64,000 nucleotides of DNA. It comes from Anaeramoeba flamelloides (taxonomy: Eukaryota > Metamonada > Anaeramoebidae). Shown piece after piece: positions 56,501 to 64,000 of this stretch. Under the pieces are notes generated by a model. That model made no database searches and was not told the origin of the DNA. It saw only the letters and a list, made by a program, of their open reading frames with translations. Both the position numbers and the translations under genes were made by a program. The stretch lies in assembly GCA_027625915.1 (NCBI GenBank), contig JANTQA010000023.1:15500001-15564000 (forward strand). The letters run 5' to 3'. The number at the start of each line of letters is the position of its first letter. Within the stretch, counting starts at the first letter, position 1.

Positions 56501-57170
56501 ATAATTATAAAAAAATAGAGTTTTTGCAATTTTAGAGACAAATAAAGAGTTCCATTCAATATCACAATTTAGTAATAGTAAATATTATATCTGATTATGT
56601 TAATAGTTTAATAATGAGTATAATCAAAAAATCGTTTGTTAAATACCAATCTTTTGAATTGTAAAAAAAAATCATTTTTCAAACAATGTATTGGTATTTA
56701 CCATACGATTTTATATTTAAAATCCATTTGATCCGAAAAATTAAAGTCTTGATTTCTGTTACTATAATGATATTGTGGTTAATTACATGTAACTTTTTAT
56801 CGATCTCTCAAATTACAAAAACTCTATTTTTTACAATATTACATATTTACTCTTGTGTATTTGAAAACTAAATGGCGAAAAATTTTCACTTACTTTTCGT
56901 ATTTTTCTTTTATTTATAAATAGAGTTTTTTAAGGAAGACGGTTGATATTTGTGAATTCTGTTATAAAAAAGAATTGAAAATCAAGTGAAAATTATTCCC
57001 ATTTATTATTCAAATACCAGTATGATTTGAATTATTTGGAAATAACCTTTCATTTTGGAAAACGTATTGTGATTAACTTTGCGGATTTTAGGATCCTTTT
57101 TAAAAAAGGAATTTTCTTTTTTTTTTAATGTTTTTTTTTTAGAACTGCTTTTTGGAAAATTTTGTTAATT
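56501..57170. other. LINE-derived and family N sequence
   Basis: About 56815-56875 is an inverse match to 55003-55052. A family N element ends with ATTCAAATACCAGT at 57021, its left end being near 56850. Confidence 0.45.
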
Positions 57171-57179
57171 TGGTGGAGG

Positions 57180-57347
57180 ATGTTTTTTCTTTGTTTTTCT
57201 TCAGTTTTTGACAAAGAAAGAATAACTTCGTTTTGTTCACTTTTTAATGGGATACGAATAAAACAACATTATTCTACCAAATTTGTTCAAAGCCAAGACA
57301 AACTTGATAAACCTTGTTTTCAAATTAAAAGTCCTCTTGCTTTTTAA
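57180..57347 (+). CDS. Short open frame of protein-like composition, unrecognised
   Basis: An ATG at 57180 opens 55 codons; from about 57194 it reads VFDKERITSFCSLFNGIRIK then HYSTKFVQSQDKLDKPC and ends SPLAF. A 'tttttcttcag' tract just before VFDKER could be a splice acceptor, so this may be a last exon. No family is recognised. Confidence 0.2.
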   Translation: MFFLCFSSVFDKERITSFCSLFNGIRIKQHYSTKFVQSQDKLDKPCFQIKSPLAF

Positions 57348-57421
57348 AAGAAAGCTTTTAGATTAAGAACGACCAAAAAAAAACCCATTGGGAGAGTTTT
57401 CTTGATCAAAGTATTGTGGAA

Positions 57422-57910
57422 TTATGTTCTCTTTATCTCTTGAGATCCAGAAGAACTAATTAAATTTTTTGTAATTTTTAATTTTGCATGAACAAGATCT
57501 TTAATTGTAAGTTGGTAATGTTTTCCAAAACACAACCATTTTGATAAGACTTGATTTTTTCAAAGCTTTTTATTGAAAACTTGACAATATGTGACTTAGA
57601 AGAAGAATGTTTAGGTTTAGGTTTTTAGTACCAACCTACTATTACTAATCTTTTCTTTTCATTCAGACAAGTATTTGCTTGTTCTTTGTTTGTATGGATC
57701 ACAGTTACCAGCACTTTTTATCAAATTAACTCGGTTCTAATCTTATTTGTGATTATTACTTGCTTCAACATATAAAATAATTAATTACGAAAAATGATTT
57801 TGTAAAAAAAAATTTTGAACAAATAACTTCATTAGTTTTGTTTAAAATCAATTTAAAATTTAGTTAACAACTTCAAAAACACCCACGGATGAAATTCTAG
57901 AATATTCTCG
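57422..57910 (-). CDS. Candidate multi-exon small gene, unrecognised (exons about 57910-57872, 57736-57709, 57549-57422)
   Basis: The last exon reads LSKWLCFGKHYQLTIKDLVH then AKLKITKNLISSSGSQEIKR and stops at TAA 57422. It can be joined in phase to a short exon NRVNLIKSA that has a GTAACT donor and follows a TTAG acceptor. Upstream, REYSRISSVGVFE precedes a weak GTTGTT donor. An alternative for the middle exon reads on to NCDPYKQRTSKYLS. No start codon was placed and no family is recognised, but composition is unlike the AT background. It lies just downstream of the tRNA gene on the same strand. Confidence 0.3.
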
Positions 57911-58091
57911 TTTGTTTTTTCAATTTTTTGAAATTAATTATCGATGTTTTTTCGAGATATTTAATGAGAAAAAGTTCTTTTTTTTAAACAAAAGCCATCA
58001 AAAAAAGAACTTTTTGGGCTTATTTTGGACAAAAAATAAGAGTTTATGAGATGTAGAATAAGGGTGGATAAAAAAAAACAACGAGGGACAT

Positions 58092-58098
58092 AAAAAAA
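58092..58098 (-). terminator. Pol III T-run terminator of tRNA-Asn
   Basis: Seven A on the plus strand, that is seven T on the transcribed sense strand, directly follow the discriminator base. Confidence 0.9.
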
Positions 58099-58171
58099 CT
58101 CTCCCGGGTGGGCTCGAACCACCGACCTCCAGATTAACAGTCTGTTGCGCTGCCAACTGCGCCACGGAAGA
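58099..58171 (-). tRNA. trnN: tRNA-Asn (anticodon GTT)
   Basis: 73 nt with a 7-bp acceptor stem (TCTTCCG with CGGGAGA, one G-T pair), the D arm GCGC...GCGC, an anticodon loop CTGTTAA on a stem with four pairs and an A-G mismatch at 27-43, and a GGTGG-TTCGAGC-CCACC T arm. The internal Pol III boxes (TGGCGCAGTTGG and GGTTCGAGCCC) match the consensus. Discriminator is G. No intron and no encoded CCA, as expected in a nuclear gene. Confidence 0.95.
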
Positions 58172-59615
58172 TTTTCAAAAAAGTTAATCCAAATACATCT
58201 TGATAAAATATTATTCTAATTATGAACTTTTTTCAAAAAAATGGAAAATTATGATCAATATTTAAACTAATAAACTCAAAAAAAAACTTTTAATTAACTA
58301 ACTAACTTGTAAAAAATATAATTTTTTGATTCAAAGAACAGATTAATTATATTTTTTCTCCGTATTGAACAAAAAAATATATGAAAAAAAACAAACAATT
58401 ACCTTAAAAATTCCACCAAAATTATTTTCTAACAAACCTGAAAATTCAACTATATAACTAAAGAAATAATTTTTAAAATTTGTTTATTTATAATCAATAA
58501 TTAATAACCCTCATCTTAATTTTTTCAGTAAGTTAGTAATTACCCAAATATGAAAAGTTTTTATATATTTGTAAATTTTAAAAGATTTTCAAAATTATAA
58601 TATTAATTCAAATTAATAATTCTAATAATACAAAAATAATTGATATACGAAAAAACCTCTTTTAATAAATAGAATTCATTATCTATATATTCTGAATAAA
58701 AGAAAAAAAAATTGAAACAACCACAAATACATTCAACACTTTGGGTGCAAAAAAACTTTTTACTTTTTATTTTTTTTTTTTTTTCTTCTTTTTTTCAGAA
58801 AACTAAATTGAGTTTAAAATACTTCTAAGGACTGTAATTAAAAGATTCTTAAAAGATACTCTTTGAATTAGGAGTCCCAAATTTAGTCACTTTAAAACTC
58901 TCTCTAACAGATTAAGAGCTCTTGAGCTCTTAACCCTTACCAATAAAGCACTTACTCTCTTTCATTTCTTGTTTTTCTTTCTCCATTCTTTTTATTTGTT
59001 AAAAAATTATAATTTTCTTTTTATTTTTTAAAGAAAAGCTAGAAATAACATAGATTCAAAAAACGATAAAAAAAAAAAATTAACAAAAAGTAATCTCTTA
59101 AGGATGAGAAATCATGTAAAATATAAATGTATGATTTTTTAAATTTAACAAAGTAATCAATTGATAGGATTTATTGTGAATTTGAATGCTCAACCATCAA
59201 AAAGAAATAATATTATTCTCACTATTTATTTATAATTTATGTTAAAAAATTTGATTCTTGAATAATTAATCCCACATAACAAACTTTTCCATTAAAAACA
59301 AAAAAAAACAAAAAAACAAAATAGATATTTCCAAATTAAAAGCAAAGCCGATATTATTTCTATTTTACTAATAATAGAAATATTCTAAAATTGTTTAAAT
59401 TTTTAATTCTAGTTTTTTTTTTTTTAATATTATTATGATTAACTTTCTTTGTAATTTTTTTTTTAAATTATATGTATATAGTTATTTTATACTTTATTAA
59501 ATAATATTGGAATAACTATACATAAATTTAAAAATAAATAATTTTTATTTATAAATAAATATATTTATTTGTTTTAAAAAGGACTTTCTGATAATTATTT
59601 ATAATATTATATTTG
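58172..59615. other. 1.4-kb AT-rich stretch
   Basis: About 58797-58975 matches the repeat inserted in element H copy 2 ('agaaaactaaattga', 'aatttagtcact', 'taacagatta'). Nothing else was recognised. Confidence 0.45.
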
Positions 59616-60270
59616 TTAAAATTCATAATTTTTATTATTTTTTCCAATATATTCTTCCACATCTTCTTGGTTGAAAAAATATCTATCCATTATCGATTTA
59701 GCTTTTAATTTAATCTTTTCATTTTCATGGATTTGTAATTTATCGATCAATTCTGAAGCATTTATTTCAATTAATTTTTTAGCAACATTGTTATAGCTTC
59801 TATTACTCCTTTCAGCATCTATTTTCCCCAATCTTAATAGTTTTGTTATTGAATCCAAACTTATAATAATAACATCAACATAAGGTAAGGTTAGCGCCTC
59901 TCCAAAAAAATCAACCACCCCCTCTTTAATTAAAAATCGTAATTGATCTTCAAATCCAGAAAATATTGCATTGCTTATTACCCAACAAACCTCCTTTTTT
60001 ATTGGATTAATATCATGTTCAAATAAATCCATTAAAATTGGAATTATCCCACAAGTCAAAACTCTATTAACTTGTTCTTGATTGCCTGCAGTAATGTTCG
60101 AAATTGCAAATAGCGCTGCACGCCTAATTTCTATCAGGGTATCATTCAGCAAATCTTTCAATGGTTCTAAAACTCCAAATTGTAAAACTTTTTCGGTTTG
60201 TAAATGATTCCCACTTAACATCGATCCAATGATTCTTAGTGATGGGTGCTTCAAAGAAACATTAGTAGAG
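59616..60270 (-). CDS. Importin alpha (karyopherin alpha), C-terminal ARM-repeat exon
   Basis: 217 residues from an acceptor AG at 60272-60271 to the TAA at 59616. Successive ARM repeats are visible: SLRIIGSMLSGNHLQTEKVL; IEIRRAALFAISNITAGNQE; IKKEVCWVISNAIFSGFEDQ; VDVIIISLDSITKLLRLGK; and a final QIHENEKIKLKAKSIMDRYF. The order and the 'G.L..L..LL' spacing match importin alpha, the adaptor that binds nuclear localisation signals and importin beta. One of the W..SN signatures of the minor NLS site is kept (CWVISN); the preceding repeat has Phe instead of Trp. The end of the protein, which contacts the export factor CAS, is present. The N-terminal IBB domain and earlier repeats are not in the 3.7 kb upstream in this window, so the preceding intron is long or the gene is broken. 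Confidence 0.9.
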
Positions 60271-60681
60271 CTATTAATTTTATAAATTTAAAATTTGATA
60301 AAAAATTGTTGGTTAGTTTATTAAAAAAAAATTTTAAATTCATCCCAATTACTCTAAAAGCCAAAAAAAAATTAGATTTCCTTTTTATACATATTTAATA
60401 TTTATTATTATTAATTTTTGAATAAATTTCTTCAAAACTCGTCAAAAAATAACTTCCACTTAATTTTTGTTTGTAGAGTTAAAAATTAAAACGTTGTGAA
60501 AAATAAAGTAAAATAATTTGCAATTTTTTAAAAATTCTTCTCGTGGATTGAGAAACTCTTGGAATTAGAAGTTACAAAAAATTTTGTCAATTATAAATCC
60601 CCTCTTTACCAGATTAAGTAAACTCTGTTTCAGTCAAATGGGTATCCAAAAAAAAAACGTTTTTTTCAAATATCAATTATT
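60271..60681. other. Upstream intron sequence of the importin alpha gene
   Basis: Starts with the acceptor 'aattaatag' on the minus strand. No further exon was seen. Confidence 0.45.
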
Positions 60682-62493
60682 TTATAAACTCTTTTTCAGT
60701 CAAAGGTGCCCAGTTTTATTGAAGAAATATAACATATTCTATGAGTCTAATTCAATATTCTTCACTAACTAAAATTTTCAATTTTTAGATCAGAATCATT
60801 TTTTCTCATTTTGTAAATTTTTTTTTTTTTGTATTTTGTTTTTGCTTTTTTTTTTTTTTTTTTTCTTTTTTCTTCTTTTCTTTTTTATTTCTTTTTAAAA
60901 ATTAAATCTGGAAAAAAAAAATGTTTGAAAAATCTTATTAACATTAAGTGACCAGTAACTCTTATTTATTTTTTTTCCCAAAGGTAATAGAGTAATTATT
61001 TACATAAGGATACAATTAAACCCAATAAGAAACTTCGTTTGTCAACTTTAGAGAAATGAATAATCATTTTTAAAAGATTTCATTTTTCCAATGGAATTTT
61101 CAGTCAAAAGATCTGGATCCTTTTTTGTTGGGTTTTTGGATCAAATTAGAAAAATAAAAATTTGCAAAAAAATTTATTATTGAAGAAATATCACTTTTAT
61201 TAATTTCTGAGAGTCTTTATGAACAAGTAACGTTGTGTCTTTAATATTATTTTAAAAATATAATCAAAATAAATAAAATATTTAATCCTTGAAGATCTAA
61301 AAAATTTGAACATTTATTTTATTCAGAAATATTTATGAAATTTCTTGAAATTTAAAAGACTTGTCAATATACTTTTTCAAATATCAAGAGTCTAAACAAG
61401 GAACTGTTTGTATTAAAATCAGGTATTTGATTATATCTATTATTATTTTTATTATTAGATATATGCATTTGAATTGTTTTTATTTGTTGCAAAATCTTGA
61501 AAAAATTGAGAAATAAATGTAAAACCTATTTGATACATTTAATCATTGGGTTGTTAATGACTTAGTGAAATAATTAAGATTGTGTTTATAATTATTAATT
61601 ATTAATTATAAATAATCAAATTAAAAAGTATTTCTTTAGATAATAAGTTGAATTTTACAGGTTTTAAAAAAGTATTTCGGGAGAATTTTTAATTCGATTC
61701 TTTGGTTCTTTTTCTCATATTTTTTCATTTAATCCCTAGAAAAAATAGATTTGGTCTGTTCTTTGAATCAAAAAATTATATTTTTTACAAGTTTAAAATA
61801 ATTATTGTAATTTTTTTTGAGATTAAGTAGATTTTTTAAACTTAGTTATTTTAGAACTTAGTGGTTTCATTTTTAATGTTTATTTTTTGTACACTTCCCT
61901 TACAGGCGATAGGATTTCAATCTTCTTTCAAAGAAAATAATTTTTTTTAAATAATTTGGAAATATGTTGGATTTTGAACTTTTCAAAAATGGGAAAAATG
62001 GATCATACTTTTAAAAACAATAATTCATTTCTGAAAATAGTATTAAAAGTAAGCCATGTCTTGTAGTTATCAGATTTTTACTTTATTTTTCAATTTCAAG
62101 ATACGGTAAAATTTTTTTTAATTTGTGAGTAAATTTACTTGAAGATTTTTTTTAGTTTACTAGTCCCTTAAGAAAAGTTAGGTTTTGTATGTTCTTTTAA
62201 AATTCATACATTTACAAGTGAAAAATCTAATTGTCAACAATTTTAATTTCCTAAAGAAATTGAGAATTTTGCACGAGACGTTCCAATGAATGATGCCCAA
62301 AAATTTTTTTAACATTTTTTTTTTTTTTTTAAAATTTATGGTTTGTTCAGGGTTTTCTTTTATGATTATCAACTCTTATATGAAGTTTATTATTTATCGT
62401 ATTTCTAAACAATCTAAGTTTGGTTGATTCTTAAAAATGAAGTGACTTTTTCATTTTTGGCCGGGCCCCTTTGAGTGAAAAGGAGTTTATAAT
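60682..62493. mobile_element. Inverted-repeat element P, copy 2, split by family D
   Basis: Left end AAACTCTTTTTCAGTCAAAG, right end CCTTTGAGTGAAAAGGAGTTT. Its two halves align with copy 1 (51880-52440) on either side of the inserted TTAA element at 60944-62171. Confidence 0.7.
60944..62171. mobile_element. TTAA-flanked 1.2-kb element (family D), complete copy
   Basis: TTAAGTGACCAGTAACTC at the left and CTAGTCCCTTAA at the right. The ends resemble family C, which may be a deletion derivative. No transposase frame was recognised. A partial copy lies at 23465-24278 and inverted pieces follow 25470 and 43745. Confidence 0.7.
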
Positions 62494-62545
62494 TGACCTT
62501 TGAAGAAAAAATAAGAAATAAGTGGAATAATACACATCAAAGAAT

Positions 62546-63688
62546 TGTTGATATATGTCTTAATATACGGGTACAATGTTTTTTTAAAGAATTTGTTTTA
62601 ATGGATATAAACATCTAAATTTGATTAGAATATTGTTAAAACCAAACCACGATTCACTATTTTAGTTCAAACCCCCCATAATCTTTTGATTAAAATCAAA
62701 AAAAAATAAAAATATTTTAAAGGTTTTATTATTTTTTAGTTACTAAAATCAAATCAATTTAAAAATCAGTCAATAAGTGTTTTAGTTTGCTGGTTTTTCT
62801 TCCAAAAGACAAATAAATAAAGAAAACCATTTATTTTTTTGTGAAAAATGAAATTTCCATAAAATTTTTTTCTTGAAAAAATATAACTCTATTTTTTCTG
62901 TGCCAAGTGGAACATACACCACCAAAACAAAACAATTTTTAAACCAAAATTGAAATTAAACTATTCTTTCGATGGGTTGAGAAAATAAATTTCTCTTTTT
63001 TGTTCTTTCTTTCAACCAAAAAAAGATAAAATCTAACTACTACCAAACATTCAAACTACAAACGGTTTTATTCCTGATGTGTATTTGTAATTGTTGAAAC
63101 CCGGTTTGTAATAAATAATCTCAAAAAGTTAATCTCATGAATGAAAATGAGTACAAAATCCCCGATGTCTGTTATGTATTTAATTTTTGGATGAAAAATT
63201 TCACTTCAAAAAAAGCAATTAAACACGATTTTCCAGTCTTACTCTAAACTAAATAACGTTTTTATCCTTTAGAATTCGAAATTGAAATAGTAGTTTTCCA
63301 AAAAAATTATTCCAAAAAAATAAAATAAATACCCTTCTTATTTTTCGAAAAATTGTAGTATTTCAAGACATTTAGTTTTTTATTACCAATCTATTTTGTA
63401 TCAATCTCTTATCTTCATAAAACTGAGTATCTAAACTTTTTTAACCACGTTAAATTCAAATTTCAACAAGTAACTCTTCATTCAATTCCAAATTAATAGA
63501 TTTTTAATTATGTTTTCACAATAAACAAAAAAATGTTTCAGTTTTTTCTGTTTAAATTTTTTTCTTTATTAGTTAATTGATCAACAATTCCCATTCAATT
63601 TTTAATAATAGCATAAGATTCCATATTATTTTTGGTACCCATTACTGAAAATTAGAAAAAATAACAAATACCGAAATTGTAGCGAAAG
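62546..63688. repeat. Repeat J, copy 2 (inverted, without hairpin)
   Basis: Inverse of 37705-39013 along its length, lacking the 146-bp family F hairpin; the corresponding place near 63090 has a single TA ('ttacaaaTAcacatc' in the inverse sense). Confidence 0.75.
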
Positions 63689-63795
63689 ACATATGTACGA
63701 AAGAAAACTAATAAATCAATAGATTTTGTTAAAAATTGAAAAAATCAAATTCTTAGGGAACTATTGAGAAAAACAACGATGTTCGTTTTGACTTT

Positions 63796-63963
63796 CTATT
63801 GGTATTTGAATAATAAATATCAAACATTTTTCACTTCATTTTCCACACTTTTCTTTTAGAAATAAAGTCCTCAAACAAAGTGTGTTGGTATTTATGGTCT
63901 CTATTTGAAAAAGGAAATGAAAATGAATTGAAAATTTTTCACATTTATTAATCAAATATCAGG
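63796..63963. mobile_element. Family N element, copy at right edge
   Basis: ATTGGTATTTGAATAATAAA at the left and its inverse 'ttaatcaaatatcag' at the right, with the subterminal 'ttttcacttcattttcc' motif and its inverse. Confidence 0.6.
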
Positions 63964-64000
63964 ATCAAAGATCGAATAGAATTCCAATAGGAATCAATAT

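Noticed and set aside
1-64000. CRISPR arrays, prophage, operons, rRNA genes, bacterial islands
   Set aside because: No spaced direct-repeat arrays, no Shine-Dalgarno-led gene strings and no rRNA core sequences were seen; introns and Pol III features show a eukaryotic nucleus.
1-64000. Spliceosomal snRNA genes (U1, U2, U4, U5, U6)
   Set aside because: I looked for the conserved core phrases of each and found none.

Overview
The window reads as nuclear DNA of a very AT-rich, intron-bearing protist. The evidence is GT-AG introns inside conserved eukaryotic genes, a Pol III tRNA gene with a T-run terminator, Lys/Asn/Glu/Gln-rich low-complexity protein tails, and typical eukaryotic families (FKBP-TPR immunophilin, MSP-domain protein, Rab GTPase, TRAPP-type trafficking subunit, importin alpha). 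Style and gene families would fit an anaeramoebid or an amoebozoan-like protist, but the sequence alone does not fix the species. Nothing looks bacterial, organellar or viral.

Layout. 1-88: acidic C-terminus of a gene entering from the left. 3459-4217 (-): coiled-coil protein. 11507-11851 (-): four-helix membrane protein. 12326-13053 (+): candidate three-exon small gene. 18982-20053 (-): two-exon FKBP-TPR immunophilin. 24588-25156 (+): MSP-domain exons. 30871-32136 (+): Glu/Gln coiled-coil exon with a C-terminal membrane anchor, possibly the same VAP-like gene. 35436-43005 (-): four-exon Rab GTPase with an apparent 6.6-kb first intron. 48186-50495 (-): TRAPPC14/TRAPPC13-like protein. 57422-57910 (-): candidate small gene. 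58099-58171 (-): tRNA-Asn. 59616-60270 (-): 3' exon of importin alpha, whose upstream exons are not visible here.

Most of the rest is repeats. At least a dozen short inverted-repeat families can be told apart by eye. Two groups show their insertion chemistry through filled/empty site pairs inside this window: hairpin elements with CAGT ends inserted at TA (Tc1/mariner-like) and elements with GGGA-type ends inserted at TTAA (piggyBac-like target choice). They are nested in one another and lie in introns. LINE-type reverse-transcriptase tails survive as decayed fragments near 27.2-27.9 kb and 54.5-56.5 kb. Between the repeats lie short coding-like islands that may be small multi-exon genes or decayed host genes.

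Functionally, several recognisable genes point to membrane traffic and membrane contact (Rab, TRAPP-like subunit, MSP protein, tail-anchored coiled coil). They lie on both strands with kilobases of repeats between them, so no operon or co-regulation is implied. All positions and similarities come from reading the sequence; no database search or alignment program was run.
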